From contig NZ_SUME01000007.1 in assembly GCF_005048855.1 (NCBI RefSeq), positions 124,001 through 188,000 on the forward strand: a DNA stretch of 64,000 nt. Reading direction: 5' to 3'. Shown one piece after another: positions 26,776-35,211 of this stretch (the first letter of the stretch is position 1; every line of letters starts with the position of its first letter). Made by a program: the position numbers and the translations under genes. Below the pieces are notes generated by a model. It had not been told where the DNA came from, did not search any database, and saw only the letters and a list, made by a program, of their open reading frames with translations. The stretch is from Sphingobacterium olei. GTDB lineage: Bacteria; Bacteroidota; Bacteroidia; Sphingobacteriales; Sphingobacteriaceae.

Positions 26776-27042
26776 CTAGCTCAAGTGATGCTTTGATGTT
26801 CGATATCCCTTTCCCGTAGTGTTATCAATTAGAGTATCCTGAGCATTTTTATTGCTATGCATTTTAGCAAGCAGATATAGAAAATCGAGTATCTCTTTTA
26901 CTTGCTTTTCATTTGTCTCGATACCATTCTTCTTTAAAATTTTTATTGCCTGCACAATAGAAACCTTTCGATCTGAAAAGACTCTGGTTGAGATTTGTTG
27001 CAAAGTTTGTTGCTTGGCAATCAATAACAACACTATACCCAC
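26776..27042 (-). CDS. Small protein encoded at the recombinase 3' end
   Basis: This 88-codon frame starts inside the end of the serine recombinase gene in a different frame, overlapping it by 134 bases. The core IVQAIKILKKNGIETNEKQ with KEILDFLYLLAKMH resembles small helical proteins often found beside recombinases in Bacteroidota elements. The first residues (MGIVLLLIAKQ) may be spurious; the true start could lie further in, and no alternative ATG is obvious. I cannot assign a function. Confidence 0.4.
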   Translation of the reverse strand: MGIVLLLIAKQQTLQQISTRVFSDRKVSIVQAIKILKKNGIETNEKQVKEILDFLYLLAKMHSNKNAQDTLIDNTTGKGYRTSKHHLS

Positions 27043-28504
27043 TGTATGAAGTTATCATTGATAGTGCTTGATTTATTTGTAATGGATTTAATTCCTTTGT
27101 GATTGGGTTGAATGAAGTTGGCGTAAATAACTCGATGATATACCGCTTACCTGCTACGTCTTGATTCTTATACAATTCATAAACATTGCCTCCCCACCCC
27201 ATTAGTTCTACGACATTTTTGAATGTATGATTACTGATTAGTCTTTCGTTCACAAGTGCCAGATGTTCATTGAGGAAATCCAAAACCTCTTTGTATTCCT
27301 TTTTTAGATCATTAAAATCATCCAGTTCAATTTTATCATCCAGGAAATACCTTCTTAACTTTGATATTAAAAGCTCCTGCTCTGAAATCTCCTTAAGATT
27401 TTTTTTTTCGTTTATACATTCTCGTTCCACAGTCAGGATATTTTCATCTTCTAACACAAGTTCGAGCAATTCATTTACTTCTGGCCTGATTGTCATTTTT
27501 TTTAACCGTTCTTCGTATTCACCTTCCAGGATATCAGCTCTTACACAGCCTTTGCATTTGCTGACTGAACAGTGATAATATCGATATTTCGCATTTCTTC
27601 CAGTGGATATACTCCCTGTTAATCGACGTCCACACAATGGGCATATTAAATACCCTCTCAAAAGAAAAACCGGTTTCATTTTTTGCTTATATGTATTTCT
27701 CGTGCGGCGGCTGTTTATCAAAGATTGAACCTCCCTAAAAAGTTGCTCCGAAATAAGCGGTTCGTGGATGCCTTCTACAAATTCTTCTTCTTCCGTTCTG
27801 GTTGCAGGTACCGATACCAATCCACAGTAAAATGGATTGTGCAGTGCTTTCCAAAAATTATTTCTACTACACCTGAGGCCTCTGAGGTTAGCCATCCTCC
27901 TAACATGACTAATCGTAAACTTACCGCTTGAATATTCTGTAAATGACCACCTGATATAATCTGCTTCAGGCTGTTTAGGTATCGTAATCTTCTTACCATC
28001 GGAAGCGACCTGATTCATATAACCGATTGGCGCTTTTGCTGGCCACCTGCCCATTTTTCTTGCCCTCCTCATGCCGTCAGAAGTATTTTTCCCTCTCCTA
28101 TTATTTTCGGCTTCTGGAATTGACAAATAGACAGCGAGCATTACAATACTTTCAGGGACTTCAAAATCGATGGGCTGATCGATAGCCATTGCCTGTGTGT
28201 TAAGTCCCCTCAGTATCCCCATCATTTGATAGGCATATTCGATACTGCGGCTAAAGCGATCCCACTTAATAAACAAAATGTTTTCCTGAGAATGATGCTT
28301 ACTCCTCTTTATTGTTTTTATGAGGCGTTTCCATTCTGGTCTATTGAAATCCTTCGCCGAAAAATCTTCCCTGAAGATTCCCCTGACCTTGATTTGGTTC
28401 ATCTCGCAATACTTTAGCAAGCGGTCTTCTTGTTCAATAAGTGAAAATCCTTTCCTTTTTTGTTCGTCAGTACTTACCCTGACATATAAGTATGCTGAGT
28501 TCAT
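26909..28504 (-). CDS. Large serine recombinase, probable island integrase
   Basis: The 531-residue protein starts MNSAYLYVRVSTDEQ with the catalytic Ser at residue 11; the ATG at 28504 was chosen because the resolvase fold begins there, although the frame is open 20 codons upstream. The catalytic domain has FIKWDRFSRSIEYAYQ; the recombinase domain follows (GRWPAKAPIGYMNQ), then a zinc ribbon (CPLCGRRLTGS and YYHCSVSKCKGC) and a coiled-coil region. The C-terminus ends close to tRNA-Lys, as is common for island integrases. It could integrate or excise the element; the other att end is far decayed. Confidence 0.88.
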   Translation of the reverse strand: MNSAYLYVRVSTDEQKRKGFSLIEQEDRLLKYCEMNQIKVRGIFREDFSAKDFNRPEWKRLIKTIKRSKHHSQENILFIKWDRFSRSIEYAYQMMGILRGLNTQAMAIDQPIDFEVPESIVMLAVYLSIPEAENNRRGKNTSDGMRRARKMGRWPAKAPIGYMNQVASDGKKITIPKQPEADYIRWSFTEYSSGKFTISHVRRMANLRGLRCSRNNFWKALHNPFYCGLVSVPATRTEEEEFVEGIHEPLISEQLFREVQSLINSRRTRNTYKQKMKPVFLLRGYLICPLCGRRLTGSISTGRNAKYRYYHCSVSKCKGCVRADILEGEYEERLKKMTIRPEVNELLELVLEDENILTVERECINEKKNLKEISEQELLISKLRRYFLDDKIELDDFNDLKKEYKEVLDFLNEHLALVNERLISNHTFKNVVELMGWGGNVYELYKNQDVAGKRYIIELFTPTSFNPITKELNPLQINQALSMITSYSGYSVVIDCQATNFATNLNQSLFRSKGFYCAGNKNFKEEWYRDK

Positions 28505-28998
28505 AATGATGGTGTTGATTAGTAAATCCGATATTTGCCCTAAAAAATTAGAGTATTTGATCATTCAATACAATTTCCGAAATTGCGTGTTGGCTTTCTT
28601 GAGACATTTCTAGTGAGGAGCCAAAAGAAATTATGACATCTCATTCTCATTCCTCTTCTAAATGCTAAATGGCGCACAATATTCTAGTAGCATACCTTTA
28701 CACATATACCGTGAAAGGACACGGGATTTAGTTGAGTAAAAGAAAGTTTATAATAAAAGATTGTCTGCTTACGCCAAGATAAACGCTAATTAATCTAATA
28801 TTACCTGATTTAACTTAACTAATTGTCTTTATGCGAAGATTTAGAAATTATAAAAGAACATTAGTGTCCTAAACGTTTAATATGTGATTAAGATGGGGGC
28901 ATCATTTCTAAATCTGTGAAATTTAGTTGTTCGCTAAGTTCAATTAAAAGATGCTATATTTTTAAATCGCACGTTTTTTATTAAATTGGCTTAGCGAT
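28505..28998. other. Gene-free region upstream of the serine recombinase
   Basis: This AT-rich stretch of nearly 500 bases has no convincing open frame. It contains a small inverted repeat CGTG-AAAGGA-CACG near 28710 and presumably the recombinase promoter. It may have held the island's small regulatory genes. Confidence 0.4.
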
Positions 28999-29003
28999 TT
29001 AAA
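28961..29003 (-). terminator. Possible terminator of the thioesterase gene
   Basis: TTTAAATCGC (28961-28970) and GCGATTTAAA (28994-29003) form a perfect 10-bp stem overlapping the thioesterase stop codon. The loop is 23 bases and the trailing T-run is poor on the minus strand, so the function is uncertain. Confidence 0.4.
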
Positions 29004-29442
29004 CCGGAATTTTTATAGAACTAACCGCCAGATTAGAACTTGCTCTGGCAACCAGTTTCCCATTAACTTGATTGATGACTACCGCATTGAAATTAATAAC
29101 GGTTCTTCCTAACTTGATTAATTCTGTTTTAACCAAAACGGTGTCATTTTCTGAAGCAGGATTAAAAAAATCAACACCTAAATTGATTGTAGGATAGAAG
29201 TTTTCTAAACCAAGTATCATAAAGTTAACCCCAATGCAATCGTCAATCATACTGGAAATAACACCTCCGTGAAGCATTCCTACGGGATTGGTCATTTCTT
29301 TTCTAACGGTAAATTCAAATTCCACGGCTTTATCATTTACAGAAACTACAGTCCCATTCAGCCATTTCGCATAAGGAGACGGACTTCCTGAAAATGGTTT
29401 GCCGATAAAACTTTGAAGTAATTGAAGTCTTTTATTTTCCAT
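28999..29442 (-). CDS. PaaI-family hotdog thioesterase
   Basis: The 147-residue protein has the hotdog-fold pattern NPVGMLHGGVISSMIDDCIG, with the HGG motif followed by the acidic residue of the long helix, and the strands ENFYPTINLGVDFFNPASEND and VVINQVNGKLVARASSNLAV. It probably hydrolyses acyl- or aryl-CoA thioesters in the cytoplasm. The nearest gene on the same strand upstream, lipB, is about 100 bases away, so co-transcription is possible. Confidence 0.85.
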   Translation of the reverse strand: MENKRLQLLQSFIGKPFSGSPSPYAKWLNGTVVSVNDKAVEFEFTVRKEMTNPVGMLHGGVISSMIDDCIGVNFMILGLENFYPTINLGVDFFNPASENDTVLVKTELIKLGRTVINFNAVVINQVNGKLVARASSNLAVSSIKIPV

Positions 29443-29544
29443 ATTATATTGCTTTATTAACTGCTTTTAAAACCAAACCTTCAATGGTGTAATTAAAGGA
29501 TTTGATTTCCACGCAAGCTGGGAGATTATTTGAGATGTTATGAA

Positions 29545-30240
29545 TTATTTAAGTTCAGTATTAAAAACTATTGAAAAATATAATAATATTTTTTCCTTTA
29601 CTTCTTCAATATCAATAGTTTTGTTTAACTCATTCTGTAAGGTTGTAACTGTTCTATCTGCTTCTGCAATTCCACAGGGCACAAAATATTTATAGTATTC
29701 CAATGAGTTGTTGATGTTAAAAGCAAATCCGTGATTGGTTACCCATCTGGAAAGATGTACCCCTACTGCACAGATTTTCTTTTTCATTCCGCTTAGGTCA
29801 TCTTTTAGCCAAACTCCAGGAAATTCTTCGTCATAATAGCTGTTAATACCATAATCATTCAAGGATCGGATGATTACTTCTGCAAGACCTCTTACATACC
29901 ATCGTATATCTGTTTTAAAGTTTTCCAGATCCAGTATTGGATATCCGACTATTTGCCCATCCCCGTGAAATGTAATCGCGCCCCCACGCTTTATATCTAT
30001 ATGATCCAGACCAACCTCAGACAGTTTCTCTTTTGAAATTAGGAGCTCACTTTCCTTCGCTGAGCTGCCAAAGGTTAAAATAGGTTGATGCTCGCAAAGA
30101 ATTAGAACATTATCCATAGAAGTATCTATCTTAAGATGTTTGTGCTCAATAATCCTATTTCTTACATCCCGCTGCTTTATCAAGGCTTCTTGATAAGGTA
30201 TTTTGCCTTGGTTTAGGTAAGTGGTTGTAATTTGTTTCAT
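29545..30240 (-). CDS. lipB: Octanoyl (lipoyl) transferase LipB
   Basis: The 231-residue protein moves octanoyl groups from ACP to lipoyl domains. It has the LipB signature KRGGAITFHGDGQIVGYPIL, the catalytic lysine region KKKICAVGVHLSRWVTNHGFA, and the catalytic Cys in FVPCGIAEADRTVTTL. It overlaps the DUF2798 gene by four bases (ATGA at 30237-30240). A core enzyme in an island is unexpected; it is probably a second copy, but the rest of the genome cannot be seen. Confidence 0.88.
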   Translation of the reverse strand: MKQITTTYLNQGKIPYQEALIKQRDVRNRIIEHKHLKIDTSMDNVLILCEHQPILTFGSSAKESELLISKEKLSEVGLDHIDIKRGGAITFHGDGQIVGYPILDLENFKTDIRWYVRGLAEVIIRSLNDYGINSYYDEEFPGVWLKDDLSGMKKKICAVGVHLSRWVTNHGFAFNINNSLEYYKYFVPCGIAEADRTVTTLQNELNKTIDIEEVKEKILLYFSIVFNTELK

Positions 30241-30464
30241 ATCTCTATATCTTTTTTGTCAAATAACCAATCGACCAACTTCTGTATGCGTGGCCCAATG
30301 ATCAAAATTGCAGGGATAACCACTAGGTAAGCAAGACCCCACGACTTCGACCATATTTTTAAGAAATTGGGCTTAAATCCAATGTTCACAAATATTACAG
30401 TAAAAGATATAATCCCTGTGGTTATAACTCCCATTATCAATGCGAATGCGAATTTTTTTTTCAT
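30237..30464 (-). CDS. DUF2798-family two-helix membrane protein
   Basis: This 75-residue protein has two transmembrane helices (FAFALIMGVITTGIISFTVIF and GLAYLVVIPAILIIGP) around a SWGLAY segment, the DUF2798 pattern. Function is unknown. It is translationally coupled to lipB. A fragment of a second DUF2798 gene lies at 31509-31580, fused to an SDR fragment. Confidence 0.8.
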   Translation of the reverse strand: MKKKFAFALIMGVITTGIISFTVIFVNIGFKPNFLKIWSKSWGLAYLVVIPAILIIGPRIQKLVDWLFDKKDIEI

Positions 30465-30556
30465 TTTTAATACACTGCTTTTCAGTGGTAATTATACTTA
30501 TTTCTGACTCGCCAGACCGTCGGACCAGCTCACTTGACTTTGACAAGCCGACACTC

Positions 30557-31483
30557 TTAAAAATTATTTGAGTTTAAGAACCGGTTTACATCGGTGCCAA
30601 AAATTTCAGGGTATTGAAAAAGAAAACCGTGTCCGGCATCGGGGTATAAATTGAGTTGAGCATTGGGCAGTAAATTATACAGTTCAACCGAATTATGCGT
30701 AGGCATTTGAACATCTACTTTTCCATTTGCCACTAAAATCGGATTGGTTATATTTTCGTAATTGACAGTATTCAATGTGTCATTTCCCCAACTAAATCGG
30801 GCTATGGCTTGGGCTTTTGCAGTTTCTTTGCTCACAACCAAATCTTGCGGATATTTACTTTCCGATTTACGTTGCCAAAATGCTTTTCCCAATTCCCGAC
30901 TTTTGTCGGAAGCATTGAAAAAAACTGTCAAAAATTCTTCCATTCCTAATGTGGGTGTTGTAACCATTTCTGCAATTTTCGGGTCACGCTGATTAATGCT
31001 TTTAGCACCTTTGGGTGAAGTTCCTGCCAATATTGCATTGCGAACAATTTCATTGTGCGATACAAGCAATTCCTGCACTACACAACCACCTATTGAAAAA
31101 CCAAGCACATCTACTTTGTTGTAGCCAAGAGCCTTAATGAAGTGGTAAGCATCTTCCGCCATTAACGAAAAACTTTCGGGCGTTTGTCCACCTGAACTTG
31201 CTACACCACGATTATTGAAAGTGATAACAATACGTTCCGATGATAATTTTTCAATCAATGCACCGTCCCAACTATCAAGATTACCACGAGTATGTATAAA
31301 CAGAATAAGTGGAACATCTGTTTTGGCATTTGTTCCTGTTTTTCTGTAAGTAAAGTCATTGCCTTTGACTTCAACGGTGTCGGTTTTGTATTCAATCAGA
31401 CTTACAGGTATTTCTGTTTTCTCATTACCTGCACAACCTGACAAGAAACCAAGCAAAAAAATATTTCTTATCGTATTCATCAT
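30557..31483 (-). CDS. Alpha/beta hydrolase, lipoprotein
   Basis: The 308-residue protein begins MMNTIRNIFLLGFLSGCAGNEK, a signal peptide with lipobox LSGC, so it should be lipid-anchored outside the cytoplasmic membrane. The fold motifs are LFIHTRGNLDSWD, NNRGVASSGG, the nucleophile elbow GFSIGG and the catalytic His in DAGHGFLFQYP. The order and length fit hydrolases and haloperoxidase-like esterases; the substrate is unknown. Confidence 0.85.
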   Translation of the reverse strand: MMNTIRNIFLLGFLSGCAGNEKTEIPVSLIEYKTDTVEVKGNDFTYRKTGTNAKTDVPLILFIHTRGNLDSWDGALIEKLSSERIVITFNNRGVASSGGQTPESFSLMAEDAYHFIKALGYNKVDVLGFSIGGCVVQELLVSHNEIVRNAILAGTSPKGAKSINQRDPKIAEMVTTPTLGMEEFLTVFFNASDKSRELGKAFWQRKSESKYPQDLVVSKETAKAQAIARFSWGNDTLNTVNYENITNPILVANGKVDVQMPTHNSVELYNLLPNAQLNLYPDAGHGFLFQYPEIFGTDVNRFLNSNNF

Positions 31484-31508
31484 ATTTTACAGTTTTAAAA
31501 GTTTGTTA

Positions 31509-31690
31509 TCAATTCTTTATTAGCCTGTTTACGACTTTTTCTATTATCGGTGCAATGAGTAATATGCAGGGAATAACAACCAGATAGGCGATTACCTTGG
31601 CGCCTGCCACCAAAAACTGTCTGGCAGCTTCCAGCCCGATACCGGAAGTTCCGTCGGTTATTAAAATTGTTTTGTCTTTTAGTCCATCAC
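31509..31690 (-). pseudogene. Chimeric relic: SDR N-terminus fused to DUF2798 C-terminus
   Basis: One frame ending at TGA 31509 reads LKDKTILITDGTSGIGLEAA, the first strand and glycine-rich NAD loop of a short-chain dehydrogenase. After GAKVIA it switches to YLVVIPCILLIAPIIEKVV, the last helix of a DUF2798 protein (compare LAYLVVIPAILIIGP in the neighbour at 30237). No start codon precedes it. This fits a deletion that joined two genes at a short shared A-Y segment. Confidence 0.65.
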
Positions 31691-31736
31691 TTTTTTTTAC
31701 AATAAATTTTATCTTCCGGAATGAATGATAAAAGAT

Positions 31737-32459
31737 TTACGAAATTTTCGACATCGCTTCTGCAACTGCCACAGCATATTTTTTCGTTTCACCCACGGGT
31801 ACATCGAACTGGCTGTTTTCAAGAGCAATGAAAAACTCGTCGGCTACTTCTGCCGGTGGAATGCCGTTTGCGCCACCTATTTCTGCTGAAAATTCTGTAT
31901 TCACCAATGGCGGGTAAATTTCGTATACCTGCAGGTTTTTAGCTTCTTCAAACGTCATTCTGAGTGCCATCGTATAAGCGTGAAGTGCCGCTTTTGTTGC
32001 TCCATAGGTAGGTAAAAACTTGTGGCTGCCAAAAACTGCGATAGAAGAAACATTAGCGACTGCAGCATTTGCTTTTTGCAATAGGTGAGGCAACATCAAT
32101 TCAGTAAAATGAATGATTGCCAAATAATTCGTATTCATCTCAATGGCAGCTTTTTCGTGTGCGTTGGTAGTTTCGCTCAGTAAATATCCAAATGCCGCAC
32201 CTGCATTATTGACAATCATATTTACCTCTGGATGATTAACTTTCAAATCTTCCGCAATGCGAATTCTATCTGCCTCTATCGATAAATCGCCTTGAATGGC
32301 AACTGCATTTGAAAGCTCTGCAAGTGCTTTTTCAAGTCGTTCCTCACTGCGTCCGTTAATGATAACTTTATTATCTGATGCGCTAAATTTTTTGGCAATT
32401 GCAAGACCTATTCCTGCACTTCCTCCACTGATAAAAATTGTATTTCCTGTTGTTTTCAT
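31737..32459 (-). CDS. Short-chain dehydrogenase/reductase
   Basis: The 240-residue SDR has the NAD(P) loop FISGGSAGIGLAIAKKF, the NNAGAAFG motif, the catalytic Ser in NVSSIAVFG and YGATKAALHAY with the Tyr-x3-Lys pair. It resembles the DltE-like group of oxidoreductases. It is divergent from an HxlR regulator, a frequent pairing in which the regulator controls the dehydrogenase. Confidence 0.9.
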   Translation of the reverse strand: MKTTGNTIFISGGSAGIGLAIAKKFSASDNKVIINGRSEERLEKALAELSNAVAIQGDLSIEADRIRIAEDLKVNHPEVNMIVNNAGAAFGYLLSETTNAHEKAAIEMNTNYLAIIHFTELMLPHLLQKANAAVANVSSIAVFGSHKFLPTYGATKAALHAYTMALRMTFEEAKNLQVYEIYPPLVNTEFSAEIGGANGIPPAEVADEFFIALENSQFDVPVGETKKYAVAVAEAMSKIS

Positions 32460-32496
32460 TTTTTTTGTTTTAAAAATTTTGTAATTTCGCTTGCGA

Positions 32497-32539
32497 TTTG
32501 CAAGTACAAAGATATAAATACACTTTCGTTTTGCAAGTA
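32497..32539. promoter_or_regulatory. Direct repeat in the SDR/HxlR divergent promoter
   Basis: TTTGCAAGTA occurs at 32497-32506 and again at 32530-32539, 33 bases apart (about three helical turns). It lies between the divergent SDR and HxlR genes, where HxlR-type regulators usually bind. Candidate operator. Confidence 0.45.
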
Positions 32540-32555
32540 ATTTAAAAAATATTTT

Positions 32556-32960
32556 ATGGCAGATAGTAAAAAAAGGTCGGATTGTCCCGTTAGTTGTTCC
32601 CTTGAGATTTGGGGCGACAAGTGGTCGTTGTTAATTGTGAGAGATTTAATGTTTACAAAACAATGTACCTATGGCGATTTTTTAAAATCAGACGAAAAAA
32701 TTGCAACTAATATCCTTGCTGCCAGATTGAAGTCGTTAGAGGAGGTTGGGATTATTGAAAGAACCGAACACCCTGACAGTAAAAGAAAAATGTCTTATAA
32801 ACTGACAACCAAAGGAGTTGACATGGTTCCTATACTATTTGAAATAATAGCATGGGCTGATAAATATTCAACTATACCTAAAGAGCAAAAAACGTTGTTG
32901 AAGAAATACAAAAAAGATAAAGAAGCGTTTATCAAAACATCTATTAAAGAATTGAAGTAA
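32556..32960 (+). CDS. HxlR-family winged-helix regulator
   Basis: A 134-residue regulator with the family opening CPVSCSLEIWGDKWSLLIVRDL, FGDF-like TYGDFLKSDEKIATNILAARLKSLEEVGII and the wing PDSKRKMSYKLTTKG. HxlR proteins are dimeric redox- or electrophile-responsive regulators; Cys residues near the N-terminus (positions about 8 and 12) fit this. It is divergent from the SDR at 31737. Confidence 0.9.
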   Translation: MADSKKRSDCPVSCSLEIWGDKWSLLIVRDLMFTKQCTYGDFLKSDEKIATNILAARLKSLEEVGIIERTEHPDSKRKMSYKLTTKGVDMVPILFEIIAWADKYSTIPKEQKTLLKKYKKDKEAFIKTSIKELK

Positions 32961-33067
32961 TCCCTATATTGCAGGAAAGGGATCTTTTTCACCAGGATTA
33001 TGAAGGTAAAACTTTACGTGAACATCTTGGTGCACCAGATCGGTATGGAATTGATCCTCGTGTTTAA
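32948..33067 (+). pseudogene. C-terminal relic of an unidentified gene
   Basis: A frame from 32948 to TAA at 33067 ends with LQERDLFHQDYEGKTLREHL and GAPDRYGIDPRV. This is well-formed protein-like sequence with no start of its own, so it is probably the tail of a lost gene, possibly an oxidoreductase. I do not recognise the family. Confidence 0.35.
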
Positions 33068-33102
33068 TTATAAAAAAGTAATAACAAATAAATTTATATC
33101 AT

Positions 33103-33783
33103 ATGGAAATAGGAATCATTGGATCTGGTAACATAGGAAGTGCACTTGCCGGGTATTTAACAGCATTGGGTCATCAGGTATCCATTGCTAACTCTCGCGG
33201 ACCGGAATCATTAGGGGAAATTGCTGCAAAAACTGGTGCAGAAGCAACAACATCGGTGCAAGCTGCCAGCGCTAGAGACCTTGTTATTCTTGCGATTCCA
33301 CAAAAGGCAATGATAAAGCTACCGATTGATGTATTGGCTGCTTCCAACGCAATTGTTTTGGATGCAGGTAATTACTATCCTTCCCGTGACGGAAAGATTA
33401 CAGAAATAGAAAACGGATTGACAGACAGTGAATGGACCGCCAAAGTTATCGGTCACCCTGTGATAAAAGCTTTTAATAACATTGTCGCTCCAAGTTTAGC
33501 TGAGAAAGCCGTTCCGACAGGAAGTTCAAACAGAATTGCCTTATCCGTTGCTGGCGATGATGCCGAACAAAAACAAGTTGTGATAAAACTCATTGATGAA
33601 ATCGGCTTCGATGCCATAGACGGAGGTTTACTTTCTGAATCGTGGAGACAGCAGCCGGGCGAACCTGCATATTGCCAGGATTTAAATAAGAGCAAATTGA
33701 AAGCAGCATTGGAAGAAGCCGATATCAGCAAGCGTGCCGAAAACCTTGCTGCGGCGGATGAAATGGCAAGACCTTATTTATAA
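33103..33783 (+). CDS. NADPH-dependent F420-reductase-like oxidoreductase
   Basis: The 226-residue protein opens with a Rossmann loop IGIIGSGNIGSALAGYL, followed by HQVSIANSRGPESL, and has IGHPVIKAFNNI. This is the F420-dependent NADP reductase-like (NADP_Rossmann, PF03807) pattern also used by F420-independent reductases. Bacteroidota generally lack F420, so the true hydride partner is probably another flavin or dinucleotide. Confidence 0.85.
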   Translation: MEIGIIGSGNIGSALAGYLTALGHQVSIANSRGPESLGEIAAKTGAEATTSVQAASARDLVILAIPQKAMIKLPIDVLAASNAIVLDAGNYYPSRDGKITEIENGLTDSEWTAKVIGHPVIKAFNNIVAPSLAEKAVPTGSSNRIALSVAGDDAEQKQVVIKLIDEIGFDAIDGGLLSESWRQQPGEPAYCQDLNKSKLKAALEEADISKRAENLAAADEMARPYL

Positions 33784-33882
33784 AACGAGATAGTGGTTCT
33801 TCGTCAAAAACTGTGAAAGAAATTTTGAGCATACGCTAAGTGGTTGGCTTTCCGCTCCTAGTACGGCTTGTTTGATGCGATT

Positions 33883-33929
33883 AAAAAAGCCACCAAAACT
33901 GCTATGGGCAATGCTCGCGGCTTTGGTGG
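33883..33929 (-). terminator. Possible terminator of the OYE gene
   Basis: On the minus strand CCACCAAA and TTTGGTGG form an 8-bp stem with a 24-base loop, followed by CTTTTTT. It lies about 20 bases past the flavin oxidoreductase stop. Confidence 0.45.
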
Positions 33930-33951
33930 ATATAATTCTTTTTTTTAATTA

Positions 33952-35085
33952 TTAAGCTTCCATCGGAATGAAACCTTTCATGGCATCAAAAATAGTCATT
34001 AGTTTGGCTGGAATTCTTTTTTCCTGAACGGTACTCAACTTTAAAACAGAAGTAATTTTTTCGGATTGGTTATTCTCTACAAGCTCTACCCAATTAGGAT
34101 TGACCACCAAAGTTCTTGCTAAAGCAACCATTGATACACCATTTTCTAACACACTTGTTGCATCTTGTGGAGTATTGATACCTCCTGCTGTAATTACAGG
34201 TACTCTTTCATTAACATAATCAGCTAAAACAGCTGAAATAACTTTATCCGTATCTTTTGAATGAAGGGGTTTTTGAGAAACAGCATTTAGCAATGAAAAG
34301 TGTAGATAGTCTATATTTTCATCAATCAATTTATCAATCAATACAAAAGTTTCAGGCAAACCATACGTTTCTTGAGGTATTTCTTCCGGTGAGATTCGGT
34401 ATCCCAAAAGAAAAGGTTTTGTTGCATATTGGGCAATTACTTGCTTAACCTCTTTTACTATTTCGATACCAAAGCGTAAACGATTATCGAGAGAACCACC
34501 CCAATCATCAGTTCGTTGATTGAAAGAAGGGGACATAAAGTTTTGTATCAGAAAGCCGTGCGCACCGTGTATCTCTACACCATCAAAACCCGCCTCTATT
34601 GCCCTACGAGTTGTTTCTCCGAATGCTTTGATGATATCCAAAATCTCTTCGTGTGTCAATTCCCTTGGTGTAATAGCTGCCGCCATAGGGGAAGCTTCCG
34701 TAGTAACAGCACTTGCACTGACCACTTCGCCATTTGGTATTAACTCAGGAACAGCTTTATTACCCGCGTGATAAATCTGCATTATGGATGGTGCACCACC
34801 GCTTTTGGCAGCGGTAGCCAATTTCTTTAAGCTTGGCTGGAATTTATCATCATAACCTGCATATTCATTTGTAAAGCCAATTCCATTTGCTGTAACACGT
34901 GTGCAACCTGTAATAACTAATCCGACGCCGTTTACCCGTTTTTGGTAATACTCAACTTCTTCATCTGAAATTGTATAATCATCATTGGAAGACCAAGTTG
35001 TCATAGGCGACATAACCAACCTATTTTTTAACTGAATGCCATTTTTGAAGGTCAATGGCTCAAATAATTTATCAAACGTACTCAT
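33952..35085 (-). CDS. Old yellow enzyme family NADH:flavin oxidoreductase
   Basis: The 377-residue FMN TIM-barrel protein has LKNRLVMSPMTTWSSND, DGVEIHGAHGFLIQNFMSP with the substrate-binding His pair, and a C-terminal VITAGGINTPQDATSVL and MVALARTLVVNPNW for FMN phosphate binding. Members reduce activated C=C bonds. It neighbours an AraC regulator on the same strand. Confidence 0.9.
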   Translation of the reverse strand: MSTFDKLFEPLTFKNGIQLKNRLVMSPMTTWSSNDDYTISDEEVEYYQKRVNGVGLVITGCTRVTANGIGFTNEYAGYDDKFQPSLKKLATAAKSGGAPSIMQIYHAGNKAVPELIPNGEVVSASAVTTEASPMAAAITPRELTHEEILDIIKAFGETTRRAIEAGFDGVEIHGAHGFLIQNFMSPSFNQRTDDWGGSLDNRLRFGIEIVKEVKQVIAQYATKPFLLGYRISPEEIPQETYGLPETFVLIDKLIDENIDYLHFSLLNAVSQKPLHSKDTDKVISAVLADYVNERVPVITAGGINTPQDATSVLENGVSMVALARTLVVNPNWVELVENNQSEKITSVLKLSTVQEKRIPAKLMTIFDAMKGFIPMEA

Positions 35086-35211
35086 ATTTTGTTTGCTATT
35101 GTTTAAATTTTAGAGTACAAAGATGAGAAATGGGATATTGGGAAAAGTTTCCTAATTGAGGAAAAAAGTAGCCAAAATAAAGAAGAGTAAAGTATTTAAG
35201 CATTCGGCAGA

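Noticed and set aside
33840..33951. Possible transposase C-terminus reading YGLFDAIKKATKTAMGNARG
   Set aside because: The stretch overlaps the stem-loop that fits a terminator of the flavin oxidoreductase gene and is too short to support an insertion-sequence call; no inverted ends are seen.
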